Source of the DNA: Sva-07 sp963707515 | GTDB taxonomy: Bacteria > Actinomycetota > Acidimicrobiia > Acidimicrobiales > Ilumatobacteraceae | Assembly (NCBI GenBank): GCA_963707515.1 | Contig: CAVPQI010000003.1 | Span: 434,001 to 498,000, forward strand | DNA: 64,000 nt | Direction of reading: 5' to 3' | Shown here: in pieces, positions 55,098-64,000 of the stretch | Position numbering within the stretch: position 1 is the first letter of the stretch | Layout: the number at the start of each line of letters is the position of its first letter | Program-made: the position numbers and the translations under genes | The notes under the pieces: generated by a model | Databases searched by the model: none | The model's input: only the letters and a program-made list of their open reading frames with translations | What the model was told of the DNA's origin: nothing

Positions 55098-55904
55098 TCA
55101 ACGAGCGGCGACGAACAGGCTCTGCACGCCGCGGCCGACGCGACCCTGACGGTCGTAGAGCTCCGACTCGGCGAGCCCGCCACCGACATCGGAGTAGTAC
55201 GTCGCCGCCCGCATCCCGATCCACTCACCGACCGGCGGACGCACGAAGTGGACGGTGAGGTCGGGGTTGATGAACGTGTAGTCGTCGTACGGCAGGCCCG
55301 CGCTCACGCCGTTGCCGAAGTCGGCCGCGGCGACGGCGCGCTGGGCGCCCGTGGGTGCTTCGCCCGCGACCGTCGGCACACGCAGCCGGATCCACACGCC
55401 GACCGGGCCGAGGCGGTCCCACCCGCCCTCGGTGAACCGGTGCTCACAGGCGTCGGTGTGGAACGCCCGCTGATCGCTCGCCGCCCACTGGACCCGCTGC
55501 GGCGCGGCGTCGTCGGGTGCGCCGGGCGGAGCGGACTGCGGGTGCACGGTCGCCGCCGGAAGCGGTTGCGGCACCGAGCGGATCCGCAGGGCGCGGCCGC
55601 GGGCGACCTCGACGCCGTCGTCGGTGAGGCGGGCGGCAACGAGGGACACCCGCTTGCCCGGCCGCTCGATCTCGGTGTCGAGCGTGAGCGCCCGACCGAC
55701 GGGCACCGGCCGCGTCAGTTCGATCGTGATGCGGGCGAGCTGCCAGTCGGCACCCGTGCCGTCGTCGGGCATCGTCTCGACGGCACGCACCAGCAGGGCG
55801 GCGACGGGCCCGCCGTGACACGCCGCCGGATCCCACGGCCCGCGCGCCAGGTCGGTGGCGATCCATCGGCCGTCGGACGCGGTGTCGAACAGCGCCTCGG
55901 TCAC
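55098..55904 (-). CDS. acyl-CoA thioesterase, double-hotdog type
   Basis: The 268-residue protein has two hotdog halves. The first has GPWDPAACHGGPVAALLVRA; the second has DYTFINPDLTVHFVRPPVGE with GVQSLFVAAR at the end. It resembles 4HBT_3 / TesB-like thioesterases that release fatty acids from CoA. GTG 55904 overlaps the LLM gene stop (GTGA), so the two are likely co-expressed. Confidence 0.82.
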   Translation of the reverse strand: MTEALFDTASDGRWIATDLARGPWDPAACHGGPVAALLVRAVETMPDDGTGADWQLARITIELTRPVPVGRALTLDTEIERPGKRVSLVAARLTDDGVEVARGRALRIRSVPQPLPAATVHPQSAPPGAPDDAAPQRVQWAASDQRAFHTDACEHRFTEGGWDRLGPVGVWIRLRVPTVAGEAPTGAQRAVAAADFGNGVSAGLPYDDYTFINPDLTVHFVRPPVGEWIGMRAATYYSDVGGGLAESELYDRQGRVGRGVQSLFVAAR

Positions 55905-56812
55905 CCGCGCTCCAACGGCAAGAGCGCGTCCGCCGCCTCGGCGAGGTGGGCGACCCACTCCTCGCTCGCTCCTGGCTCACGCACCGGCAGGACGACGAAC
56001 TTCGTGGTGCCGACGTCGACGAACCGCTCGATCAGGCCGGCCAGCTCGATCCACGTGGTCGGGACGATCTCACGTGGGTCGGCGAGATCGGGACGGCGCT
56101 TGGCGAGCACGGTCAGCAAGCGGTCGGGGACCTCGCCGTCGCCGCCGACGAGGTACGGGATCAGCACCCCGTAGTGGTCGTCGTCGATCGAGCGGTCGTG
56201 CTCGGCGGCGACCTGCTCGATGATCGACCGCCCGCGCTGCGCGTCCGCCGGGGTCACGAACGACGGCAGCCAGCCGTCGGCGAGCCGGCCGACGCGCCGC
56301 AACTCGGAGTCGGCGAACCCGCCGAGCCACACGTCCATCCGCTTCGGAGCGGGCAGCACGCGCACGCCGTCGTAGTCGAAGCGGGCACCGTGGTGGCTGA
56401 ACGGCTCACCGGTCCAGCACTGGCGCATCACGGTCAGCATCTCGTCGAACAGCGCCGCCCGCTCACCGCGAGCCACACCGAACGCCTGCTGCTCCACCGG
56501 GTCGACGACGCCGAGCCCGAACGCCGGCAGCAGACGGCCGCCGGACATCGTCGCCAGCGTCGCCAGCTCCTTGGCGAGGACGATCGGATTGCGCCCGGGC
56601 AGCACCAGCACCGACATCCCGAACTTCAGCTTCGCCGTGCGACCGGCGCCGTAGGCCATGGCGACGAGCGGGTCGGGGGCGGGCCCGCTGATCCGTTCTG
56701 ACAGCCACAGCGAGTCGAACCCGAGTGCTTCGAGGGCGTCGACGATCGCTGCGTACTCGGAACCGTGGGCGAGCGTGCTCGTGCCGAGCCCGTAACCGAT
56801 GCGGACCTTCAT
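55901..56812 (-). CDS. luciferase-like (LLM) flavin-dependent oxidoreductase
   Basis: The 303-residue protein has the N-terminal strand RIGYGLGTST, GFDSLWLSERISG and LVLPGRNPIVLAKELATLA, typical of bacterial luciferase-like monooxygenases using FMN or F420. F420 is common in this phylum, and the protein resembles actinobacterial F420 enzymes. The substrate is unknown. It is coupled to the thioesterase gene. Confidence 0.88.
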   Translation of the reverse strand: MKVRIGYGLGTSTLAHGSEYAAIVDALEALGFDSLWLSERISGPAPDPLVAMAYGAGRTAKLKFGMSVLVLPGRNPIVLAKELATLATMSGGRLLPAFGLGVVDPVEQQAFGVARGERAALFDEMLTVMRQCWTGEPFSHHGARFDYDGVRVLPAPKRMDVWLGGFADSELRRVGRLADGWLPSFVTPADAQRGRSIIEQVAAEHDRSIDDDHYGVLIPYLVGGDGEVPDRLLTVLAKRRPDLADPREIVPTTWIELAGLIERFVDVGTTKFVVLPVREPGASEEWVAHLAEAADALLPLERG

Positions 56813-56934
56813 CGCGTCGACGCTACGGCAGCACGTGTGGCACCAGGATCATCGCGGCCGACGGCCACGGAGGCGGCGCGCCGCTGGTCGGGCCGCCGGA
56901 GGATCGGATGTCGGACGGTCACACGCTCGGACGG

Positions 56935-57195
56935 TCAGACGGTGTGCGGCGTGCGCTGCGTCTCGTCGATCGTCCGTCGGACGGGGGCGAGGACGGCAGG
57001 GCGGGGGCGGCGTCCCGACTGGACCCAGCTGGCGACGAAGGCCACGACGATGACCGGAATGACGACGGCCGACTGCGGGATCTCGCTCGCCGCGCTCACC
57101 ACGATGGCGGCCGCCGCAGCGATCAGCGAGACCACGAGCGCGAGTCGCACCGCAGGTGCCCAGCGATCGGAGCGACGTTCCATGGCATCGTTCAT
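56935..57195 (-). CDS. small two-helix membrane protein
   Basis: From ATG 57195 the product is 86 residues with two hydrophobic helices (LALVVSLIAAAAAIVVSA and AVVIPVIVVAFVASWV), short loops, and a basic tail. Starts at 57183 (ATG) or 57204 (GTG) are also possible. Function unknown; no partner gene stands out. Confidence 0.55.
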   Translation of the reverse strand: MNDAMERRSDRWAPAVRLALVVSLIAAAAAIVVSAASEIPQSAVVIPVIVVAFVASWVQSGRRPRPAVLAPVRRTIDETQRTPHTV

Positions 57196-57391
57196 AGCAA
57201 CCACGATTCCCGGCGTCGACGGAAGATACGCCTCGACCTGAAGTTGTCACCTGAACGTCGTGTTCGTCATCAGAACGCGCGTCGTCGCGTGACGGTGGGG
57301 CGGCCACCCGATGACGGTTCGACGTCGGCGCGGTGAGGCGCGGTCGGCTGCGGCGGGACGGACATCGGCCGCCGCAGGCACGGCGAATACC

Positions 57392-58183
57392 ATGCGCCTG
57401 ATGCCGACGCCGACCTCGTTCACCGACCCGTTGCAACTGCTCCGCCTCGACGGGCAGGTGGTGATCGTCACCGGCGCCTCATCAGGACTCGGCAACCACT
57501 TCGCCCGCGTGCTCCACGCCGTCGGGGCGACAGTGGTCGTCACGGCGCGCCGTGCCGACCGCCTGGAGGCGCTCGCCGCGGACCTCGAGCGCTCCTCGGT
57601 GATCGCCGCCGATGTCTCGCTCGCCGAGGATCGCGAACGGATCGTCGCCGAGACGATCGAGCGTCACGGCCGCGTCGACGTGCTCGTCAACAACGCCGGC
57701 GTCGGCAACGTCGCCCCCGTCGAGGAGGAGACCCTCGACATGTTCCGTCAGGCGATGGAGGTCAACGTGACCGCCCTGTGGCACCTCGCCAAGCTCAGCG
57801 CGCCGTCGATGATCGCCAACGGTGCCGGGTCGATCGTCAACGTCGCCTCGATGCTCGGCCACGTCGGATCGACTCCGGTCAAGCAGGCGCACTACTGCGC
57901 CAGCAAGGGTGCCGTCGTCAACCTCACCCGCGAGCTGGCGTTGCAGTGGGCGCGCAAGGGGGTCCGCGTCAACGCCTTGTGCCCCGGCTGGTTCCCGTCG
58001 GAGATGACCGAGGGCATGGACACCGACGAGGCCAGCCAGCGCTTCATCGCCACCAACTCACCGATCCCGCGGATGGGCGAGTTGCACGAACTCGACGGCG
58101 CACTGCTCCTGCTGGCGTCTCCGGCCAGCACCTTCCTGACCGGCCAGAGCCTGATCGTCGACGGTGGCTGGACCGCCCGATAG
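57392..58183 (+). CDS. short-chain dehydrogenase/reductase
   Basis: The 263-residue protein has the cofactor motif TGASSGLG, the NNAG motif (VLVNNAGVGNVAP), the catalytic Ser region NVASMLGH and the YxxxK site YCASKGAVVNL. The C-terminal DGGWTAR is classic. It uses NAD(P) to oxidise or reduce an alcohol or ketone; substrate unknown. ATG 57392 or 57401 could be used; the -10-like AATACC just upstream would make the mRNA leaderless. Confidence 0.93.
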   Translation: MRLMPTPTSFTDPLQLLRLDGQVVIVTGASSGLGNHFARVLHAVGATVVVTARRADRLEALAADLERSSVIAADVSLAEDRERIVAETIERHGRVDVLVNNAGVGNVAPVEEETLDMFRQAMEVNVTALWHLAKLSAPSMIANGAGSIVNVASMLGHVGSTPVKQAHYCASKGAVVNLTRELALQWARKGVRVNALCPGWFPSEMTEGMDTDEASQRFIATNSPIPRMGELHELDGALLLLASPASTFLTGQSLIVDGGWTAR

Positions 58184-58266
58184 CCCGGTGATGAACCGCT
58201 GTCGGGGTGTCGGCATGTGGCCTACGGTGAGTTCGGGCGTTCCCAATCACCGACACGAGGAGACTC

Positions 58267-58638
58267 ATGAAGAACTGGCTGAGTGAGTTCAAGGAGTTCA
58301 TCAACCGCGGCAACCTGGTCGAGCTGGCCATCGCCTTCGTGCTGGCGTCGTTCTTCGCTCCGATCGTCACGGCGATCGTCGAGGGCGTCATCCTCAACCT
58401 GATCGCGGCGATCTTCGGGCAGCCGAACTTCGACTCGATCGTGATCGATGTCGGCAAGAGCGAGCTGTTGATCGGCACGGTCATCACGGCGTTGATCAAC
58501 TTCTTGATCGTCGCCTTCGTGTGCTTCTTGATCATCAAGGCGTACAACCACTTCAAGGACGCCGAAGAGGCGGTCGCCGACCCGACGGAGGTCGAGCTGT
58601 TGACCGAGATCCGCGACGAACTCCGCGCCCGCCGCTGA
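58267..58638 (+). CDS. mscL: large-conductance mechanosensitive channel
   Basis: MscL opens under membrane tension to release solutes on osmotic downshock. The 123-residue protein has the N-terminal helix WLSEFKEFINRGNLVELAIA and two transmembrane helices, and ends with a charged helix. GAGGAGA precedes the ATG. A short version of the periplasmic loop is seen. Confidence 0.95.
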   Translation: MKNWLSEFKEFINRGNLVELAIAFVLASFFAPIVTAIVEGVILNLIAAIFGQPNFDSIVIDVGKSELLIGTVITALINFLIVAFVCFLIIKAYNHFKDAEEAVADPTEVELLTEIRDELRARR

Positions 58639-58685
58639 CCGCCCGAACGCAACGCGACGCCCCTCCGGGCGGCCGAGGCGCTTCA

Positions 58686-59801
58686 ATGGGGTCGATGCGG
58701 CCACGGTCAACCCCCCTCGGGCGCCTCGCTGCGTCCGGTGGCGCCCTCCTCGGCGCGCTCGGGCTGCTCGTCGCCTGCGGCGGCGACGGCAACGGGTCCG
58801 GCGACGCCACGGGCGCGAGCGTGCCCGCCGCCACGGTGATCCCGACGGTGCCCAACGTCGGGCACCTCCCGGACCCGATCGATGCCACCCGGGCGCCGAT
58901 CATGGTCCAGGCACCGGTCAACTCCGACGGCAGCCCGGCAGCACTGATCGGTGAGGCGGTCGACGGCAACCGGGTGTTGATGATCGGCGACTCGATCCTC
59001 GCCTCGACGTCGTCTCGCTACGGCGGCCAGATGTGCGCCACGGTCGTCCCGCTCGGCTGGAAGGTCCAGGTCGAAGCGGAACCGAGCCGCTTCATCGACT
59101 TCGGCAACTTCGTCCTCGATCGTGTGCTGCCCGACGACGTCACCGCGGAGAACGACTGGGACGCCGCCGTCGTCTTCCTCGGCAGCAACTACGGCAGCGA
59201 TCCGGTCGTGTACGAAGCCGAGCTGCGCGAGATCCTCGACCGGCTGGCGCCGCGGCCCACGCTGTTGTTCACCGTCACCCAGTACCGGCAGAACTACGCC
59301 GAGGTCAACGAGGTCGTCCGGAGGCTCGACGCCGAGTACGACAACGTCACCCTCGTCGACTGGGAGATCGCCTCGCAGACGCCCGGTGTACTCAGCGGCG
59401 ATCGGCTGCACCCGAGCGACGCCGGGCGGCAGCTCATCGCCGACCTCGTGGCCGCGGCGCTCGGCCCGGCCCGCGGTGAGGGTGAGTGCCTGAAGTCGCA
59501 GTTCCGCAACGACAGCAACGTCAACGGCGACCCCGACGAGGTCCTCGGCCGCCCCGGCTCGGGCAACAGCAGCGGCGGCAGTCGGGGGCCGACCAGCACC
59601 GTGCCCCGAGGCACCGTCCCGCGCACCACGACCCCGCCGCCCGTGACGACCGCCCCGCCGCCCGCGACGACCGCCCCGCCGATCACCTCGCCGCCGGACC
59701 CGCCACCCGTGGCGACTTCGCCGGCGCCGACGACGACGCAACCGGCGGGTGGCGACACCGGCGACCTCGACCCGGGCGACGCGACCGACGCCGGCGGCTG
59801 A
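58686..59801 (+). CDS. SGNH-fold lipoprotein with a Pro/Thr-rich tail
   Basis: The N-terminus has basic residues, a hydrophobic core and the lipobox LLVAC, so it is a lipoprotein. The domain has MIGDSILASTSSRYGG (Ser nucleophile block), VVFLGSNYGSDP and LSGDRLHPSDAGRQ (Asp-x2-His block), as in SGNH hydrolases that act on acyl esters of cell-wall glycans. The last 90 residues are Pro/Thr-rich with TTAPPPATTAPP. It may de-acetylate or otherwise trim surface polymers. Confidence 0.82.
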   Translation: MGSMRPRSTPLGRLAASGGALLGALGLLVACGGDGNGSGDATGASVPAATVIPTVPNVGHLPDPIDATRAPIMVQAPVNSDGSPAALIGEAVDGNRVLMIGDSILASTSSRYGGQMCATVVPLGWKVQVEAEPSRFIDFGNFVLDRVLPDDVTAENDWDAAVVFLGSNYGSDPVVYEAELREILDRLAPRPTLLFTVTQYRQNYAEVNEVVRRLDAEYDNVTLVDWEIASQTPGVLSGDRLHPSDAGRQLIADLVAAALGPARGEGECLKSQFRNDSNVNGDPDEVLGRPGSGNSSGGSRGPTSTVPRGTVPRTTTPPPVTTAPPPATTAPPITSPPDPPPVATSPAPTTTQPAGGDTGDLDPGDATDAGG

Positions 59802-59832
59802 CCCACCCGGCCCCGCTCCGCCGCCAACCCGG

Positions 59833-59879
59833 TTCTGGGTCGCATTTGCCGCAGTGGGGGCGGCGTTCTCGACCCAGAA
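59833..59879. repeat. palindromic repeat A, copy after a lipoprotein gene
   Basis: Perfect 10-bp arms TTCTGGGTCG and CGACCCAGAA are 47 bp end to end, with GCCGC/GCGGC inside. It starts 31 bp after the lipoprotein stop and lies between two genes in the same direction. Confidence 0.8.
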
Positions 59880-59945
59880 GCGGCGTGACGGGCGTCCGCG
59901 TAACGTCAGCCCGGCGCGGCGGCAGGTGGCCCTAGCCTGGATGGG

Positions 59946-61562
59946 ATGCTCCAGGCCCAGGCGATCTCGGTGGAAGTAGGTGGACGGCTCCTCGTCGAGT
60001 CGGCCAGCTTCACCGTCATGGCTCGCGACAAGGTGGGCATCGTCGGCCGCAACGGTGCCGGGAAGACCAGCCTGTTCAAGGTCCTCGGCGGCGCCGCCGA
60101 GCCCGCCGGCGGGCGTGTGCTGCGCAAGGGCGGCTTCGGCTACCTGCCGCAGGACCCGAAGATCGACGCCGCCCTCGAGGGTCGTTCGTGCGTCACCCAC
60201 ATCCTGTCCGGGCGGGGGATCGACGACGAGGTGGTGCGCATCGAGAAGCTGCGCATCGCCATGGAGGAGAACCCCGACGAGCGCAACGTGCAGCGCTACG
60301 CCACCGCCGAGGAGTCGTTCCGCACGTCCGGCGGGTACGCCGCCGAGAGCGAGGCGCGAGCGATCGCTGCCGGCCTCGGCATCCCCGACACCCGTCTCGA
60401 CCAACCGATCAGCACGCTGTCCGGTGGCGAGCGTCGGCGGGTCGAGCTGTCACGGATCCTCTTCGCCGGCTCCGACGTGTTGTGCCTCGACGAGCCGACC
60501 AACCACCTCGATGTCGACGCCAAGAACTGGCTGCTCGGATTCCTCCGCCAGTACAAGGGCGCGATGCTCGTCATCAGCCACGACCTCGAGCTGCTCGACG
60601 AGTCGATCACCCGGGTGCTGCACCTCGACCGCCCGACCGAAGGTGCCCTCGGCGAGCTGATCGAGTACCGCGGCACGTACAGCCAGTACCAGCGGGCCCG
60701 CGCCGAGGACGAGGCGCGCCGGGCCAAGAAGGCGGCGCTGCAGGCCAAGGAGATCGACCGGTTGCAGACCGTCGTCGACCGCTTCGGTGCCAAGGCGACG
60801 AAGGCGACGATGGCGCACAGCATCGAGAAGCGCATCGCCCGGTTGGAGGCGGTGCGCGAGCACGGGCCGCAAGCGACCAAGACGATGACCGTGCGCTTTC
60901 CCGACCCCCCGAAGGCCGGCGAGACGGTCATCGAGGCGTCCGGCATGTGCAAGGCGTACGGCGGCCCGACGATCTTCGAGGACATCAGCTTCGACCTCGG
61001 GCGCGGCGAACGGCTGCTCGTGCTCGGGCTCAACGGCGCCGGCAAGACCAGCCTGCTGCGAATCCTCGCCGGCGAGACCACCGCCGACCTCGGCGACTTC
61101 CGCTTCGGGTACAACGTGCACGTCGGCTACTACGCCCAAGAGCACGACAACCTGCGCACCGACGAGTCGCTGCTGACCAACATCCGTGACGCCGTCCCGT
61201 CGGGCATCAACCTCGGCGAGACCCAGCTGCGCGGGCTGCTCGGCATGTTCGGCCTGTCGGGCGACAAGGTGTTCCAGGCGTCGGGCACGCTGTCGGGCGG
61301 GGAGAAGACGAAGCTCGCCCTGGCGATGCTGATGGTCGGGCGCAACAACCTGTTGCTCCTCGACGAGCCGACGAACAACCTCGATCCGCCATCACGACAG
61401 GCGGTCGCCGACGCCCTCGTCGACTGGCCCGGGGCGATCATCCTCGTCAGTCACGACGAGGACTTCGTCCGCGAGCTGGCACCGACGAAGGTGCTGCTGA
61501 TGCCCGACGGTGACGTCGACTACTTCTCCGAGTCCTGGCTCGACCTCGTCAGCATGAGCTGA
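59946..61562 (+). CDS. ABC-F family ATPase
   Basis: The 538-residue protein has two ABC domains joined by a charged linker. Domain 1 has GIVGRNGAGKTSLFKVLGG, LSGGERRRVELSRIL and LCLDEPTNHLDVDAK. Domain 2 has LGLNGAGKTSLLRILAGE and SGGEKTKLALAML. There is no membrane part. ABC-F proteins act on ribosomes in translation or antibiotic resistance; the exact class cannot be fixed by eye. Confidence 0.92.
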   Translation: MLQAQAISVEVGGRLLVESASFTVMARDKVGIVGRNGAGKTSLFKVLGGAAEPAGGRVLRKGGFGYLPQDPKIDAALEGRSCVTHILSGRGIDDEVVRIEKLRIAMEENPDERNVQRYATAEESFRTSGGYAAESEARAIAAGLGIPDTRLDQPISTLSGGERRRVELSRILFAGSDVLCLDEPTNHLDVDAKNWLLGFLRQYKGAMLVISHDLELLDESITRVLHLDRPTEGALGELIEYRGTYSQYQRARAEDEARRAKKAALQAKEIDRLQTVVDRFGAKATKATMAHSIEKRIARLEAVREHGPQATKTMTVRFPDPPKAGETVIEASGMCKAYGGPTIFEDISFDLGRGERLLVLGLNGAGKTSLLRILAGETTADLGDFRFGYNVHVGYYAQEHDNLRTDESLLTNIRDAVPSGINLGETQLRGLLGMFGLSGDKVFQASGTLSGGEKTKLALAMLMVGRNNLLLLDEPTNNLDPPSRQAVADALVDWPGAIILVSHDEDFVRELAPTKVLLMPDGDVDYFSESWLDLVSMS

Positions 61563-61568
61563 GCCGGC

Positions 61569-61599
61569 GTTACAACGGGGGTCTGACCCCTGTTGTCAC
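61569..61599. repeat. 31-bp palindrome, family C, copy 2
   Basis: The arms GTTACAACGGGGGTC and GACCCCTGTTGTCAC pair with two mismatches around a central T. The length equals copy 1 at 35691-35721. It lies between convergent genes, 6 bp after the ABC-F stop. Confidence 0.75.
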
Positions 61600-61601
61600 G
61601 G

Positions 61602-63227
61602 TCAGGCGCTGACGGTCTCGGTCGCTTCTGCCTTGAGCCGCTTGTAGTCGACCTTGCCGTTGGCGGCACGGCCGATCGTGTCGACGACGACGACGTGCTT
61701 GGGCGCCTTGTAGGCGGCGAGCTTCGTGCTTGACGTGGGCGATGATCGCCTCGGCATCGATCGTCTCGCCCGGTCGCGGCTCGACGACCGCCGGTGATCG
61801 CCTCGCCGAACTTCTCGTCGGGCACGCCGACGGCGACAGCGTCGAGCACCGTCGGATGGGTCTTCAGCGCCTCCTCGACCTCCTCGGGGAAGACCTTCTC
61901 GCCGCCGGTGTTGATGCACACCGACCCGCGACCGAGGAGCGTGATGCGTGCCGTCCGCCTCGACCGTGGCGAAGTCGCCGGGCACGAGTAGCGCTTGCCG
62001 TCGATCGTCGAGGAACGTGGCTGCCGACTTCTCGGGGTCCTTGTAGTAGCCGAGCGGCTGACGACCGCCGACCGCCAGCCGGCCGATCTCGCCCGAGCCG
62101 GGCGCCACCGGACGGTCGTCGTCGGTCGATCACGATCGGTGTTCTGGCCGAGCTCGAACTTCGCCGTCTCCGCGGCGCCGGCCGCCGACGAGATCGACGA
62201 GCCCATGCCGAGCGCCTCCGACGAGGAGAAGGCGTCGATCAACATCATCCCCGGGTGGTGGCCGAGCAGCCCCTGCTTGGTCTCGTCGGCTCCACATCAC
62301 GCCCGACGACACGATCACCGACCAGCGAGGTGAGGTCCCACCTGCCGGGGTTGGCGTCGAGGGCGCGCAGGATCGGCTTGGCGAACGCGTCACCGACGAT
62401 CGCCAGCGTGTTGACACCCTCGCGCTCGATCGTGTCGAGCAGCTCGTCGACGTCGAAGGTGCGGCTCTCGAGCGTGACGACGCAGCCGCCGCCGCTGAGC
62501 GTGCTGAGGCACGGGAAGTTGCCCGGTGCCGTGCATCAGCGGGCAGGCGGGCAAGAAGCGCGATGCCCGGCCCGGTGAACGTGCCCTGCAGGTCGCTCGA
62601 TCGAGCCGTCGTCGGTGAGCGGCCGGCCGAGCGTCGCGGTCGAGCGTCACGGACGAGGTCGTCCTGGCGCCACATCACGCCCTTCGGCATGCCGGTCGTG
62701 CCGCCGGTGTAGAGCAGGTAGAGGTCGTCGCCGCTGCGGCCCCACGCCGGCGACCACGCGCCGCGGTCGCCGCTCGTCGCCGCCTGCTCGTACGGCGTGG
62801 CCCAGTCGGGGCAGGTCGCCGCTGCCGTCGTCGACCCACAGCCAGGCCTTGACCTTCGGCACCCGGTCCTGGATGCGCTCGATGGTCGGCACGAACGTGC
62901 CGTGGAAGACGACGGCGACGGCGTCGGCGTTGTCCCACAGGTAGAGCAGCTCGTCGTCGGTGTAGCGGTAGTTCGTGTTGACCGGGGCGAAGGCCCGCCT
63001 TGAACGTGGCGAACATCGACTCGAGGTACTCGGGGCCGTTGTAGAGGTACTGGGCGACCGCCTGCTGGCGCTCGACTCCGGCGTCGAGGAGGTGCTGGGC
63101 GATGCCGTCGGCGCGCTGATCGACCACCGCGCCACGTCCGGCGGTCGTCTCCGTGGATCAGGCAGGGGGCGTCGGGCAGCTCGTCTGCCACGACTTCCCA
63201 GATGTCGGCGAAGTTCCAGTTTCCCAT
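61602..63227 (-). pseudogene. acyl-CoA ligase (FadD-like), many frameshifts
   Basis: ATP-dependent acyl-CoA ligases activate fatty acids through an acyl-AMP. The start MGNWNFADIWEVVADELPDA, the AMP-binding loop YTGGTTGMPKGVMWRQDD, INTGGEKVFPEEVEEALKTH and the C-terminal GKVDYKRLK are well kept. They lie in different frames. Shifts are seen near 63125, 62997, 62812, 62650, several between 62640 and 62100, and near 62012, 61992, 61948, 61788 and 61726. Most are one extra base; one near 61992 is a lost base. Joined, it would have about 530-540 residues. The same question arises as for glnS: poor sequence or gene decay. Confidence 0.85.
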
Positions 63228-63316
63228 CGGGCGATCGTGTCATTCGTCACGTCACCAAGGCGAGTCAGACGCCGCCGAGCCGTCGCCGCCCGTGCCGGAT
63301 CGGTACGGTCGGCGCG

Positions 63317-64000
63317 ATGCGCATCGGATCATTCGGGGGAAGCATCAACGAGGGCACGATCGACGACATCGTCGCCGAGGCCCGCCAGGCGGAGGCCGAC
63401 GGCTTCGCCTCCTACTGGGTGCCGAACATCTTCGGCCACGACGCCCTCACGGCGCTCGCCATCATCGGTCGCGAGGTGCCGCGCATCGAACTCGGCACGT
63501 CGGTCGTGCCGACGTACCCTCGGCACCCGTCGGCGATCGCGCAGCAGTGCCTCACCGTCAGCGCCGCCTGCGAGGGCCGGCTGACGCTCGGCATCGGGTT
63601 GAGCCACAAGGTGGTCATCGAGCACATGCTCGGGATGAGCTTCGACAAGCCCGTCCGCCACATCCGCGACTACCTGTCGATCCTCGGACCGTTGTCCCGC
63701 AACGAACCGGTGAGCTACGCGGGCGAGGACTACACGACGCACCTCGCGCTGGCGGCCAAGGGGGCGCCGCCGTTCGGGATCGTCGTCGCCGCCCTCGGCC
63801 CGCAGATGCTCAAGGCGACCGCCGAGCTGGCGGACGGCACGCTGACGTGGTGCACCGGTCCAAACACGCTGGCGGAGTACACCGTGCCGACGATCAACGC
63901 CGCCGCCGACGCCGCGGGCCGCCCGGCACCGCGGGTGATCGCCGCCCTCCCGGTGTGCGTCACCACCGATGCCGAGGCTGCCAAGGGGCGGGCGGCCAAG
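63317..64000 (+). CDS. luciferase-like (LLM) oxidoreductase, partial
   Basis: The first 228 codons are in the window and the frame is open to its edge. Visible are MRIGSFGGSINEG, SYWVPNIFGHDALTALAIIG, ELGTSVVPTYPRHPSAIAQQ and RLTLGIGLSHKVVIEHMLGM, typical of F420-dependent LLM enzymes. ATG 63317 is chosen by homology. It is divergent from the acyl-CoA ligase gene. Confidence 0.9.
   Translation, partial: MRIGSFGGSINEGTIDDIVAEARQAEADGFASYWVPNIFGHDALTALAIIGREVPRIELGTSVVPTYPRHPSAIAQQCLTVSAACEGRLTLGIGLSHKVVIEHMLGMSFDKPVRHIRDYLSILGPLSRNEPVSYAGEDYTTHLALAAKGAPPFGIVVAALGPQMLKATAELADGTLTWCTGPNTLAEYTVPTINAAADAAGRPAPRVIAALPVCVTTDAEAAKGRAAK

Overview
The window is about 64 kb of very GC-rich bacterial DNA. 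Dense codons with G or C in third position, frequent GTG starts and start/stop overlaps of the ATGA/GTGA type point to an actinomycete. Several traits suggest the class Acidimicrobiia (Ilumatobacter-like); this is inference, not proof. They are a MurA with Asp instead of the catalytic Cys, a PIG-V type mannosyltransferase, a DUF222-HNH (13E12-type) protein, two luciferase-like oxidoreductases, an ECF42 sigma factor and a cysteine-free FmdB-like protein.

Layout. 0-5.2 kb: the end of an F1Fo ATP synthase operon (atpF-H-A-G-D-C). 5.2-7.7 kb: a DUF222-HNH nuclease gene and a likely guanyl-specific RNase with a barstar-like inhibitor. 7.7-13.9 kb: glpX, two tiny ORFs with strong Shine-Dalgarno sites, and a minus-strand surface-sugar cluster (PIG-V mannosyltransferase, NAD-dependent epimerase, DegT aminotransferase, GT2) divergent from a methyltransferase. 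14-23 kb: three conserved small-protein genes, two MFS transporters, murA, a NifU-like scaffold, meaB and an enoyl-CoA hydratase. 23-32 kb: glycogen and galactose metabolism (glgP and glgA divergent from glgB, then galT), a PAP2 membrane phosphatase and a hotdog thioesterase. 32-38.6 kb: tldD-tldE, a PHP phosphoesterase, uppP, SAF and FmdB-like proteins, and galU. 38.6-38.9 kb: tRNA-Gln(CTG) and tRNA-Glu(CTC) with a terminator.

39-43.5 kb looks accessory: an ECF42 sigma factor with its DGPF partner, a methyltransferase, a toxin-like/HTH pair, VapBC and a DUF4177 protein. 43.4-50.8 kb: epoxide hydrolase, zinc-ribbon protein, K+/H+ antiporter, WYL regulator, a DrrAB-type ABC exporter with a leader ORF, and a membrane-fused spermidine-synthase-like protein. 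50.9-64 kb: a heavily frameshifted glnS, a beta-propeller lipoprotein, thioesterase and luciferase-like genes, SDR, mscL, an SGNH-like lipoprotein, an ABC-F ATPase, a heavily frameshifted acyl-CoA ligase, and the start of another luciferase-like gene.

Two patterns cut across the window. First, short intergenic palindromes recur, mostly between convergent genes. Five copies of about 45-47 bp have arms TTCTGGGTCG/CGACCCAGAA. Two tandem 47-bp copies have arms TCTGCGTCAGC/GCTGAC.CAGA. Two 31-bp copies are centred on GGGGTCTGACCCC. They look like REP-type elements or recruited terminators and are the best candidate for something undescribed here. Second, single-base frameshifts, mostly apparent insertions, are scattered through otherwise well-conserved genes (atpH, DUF222-HNH, epimerase, toxin-like gene, beta-propeller). 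They are extremely dense in glnS and the acyl-CoA ligase. The insertion bias and preserved motifs favour uncorrected sequencing error over real gene decay, but the sequence alone cannot settle this.
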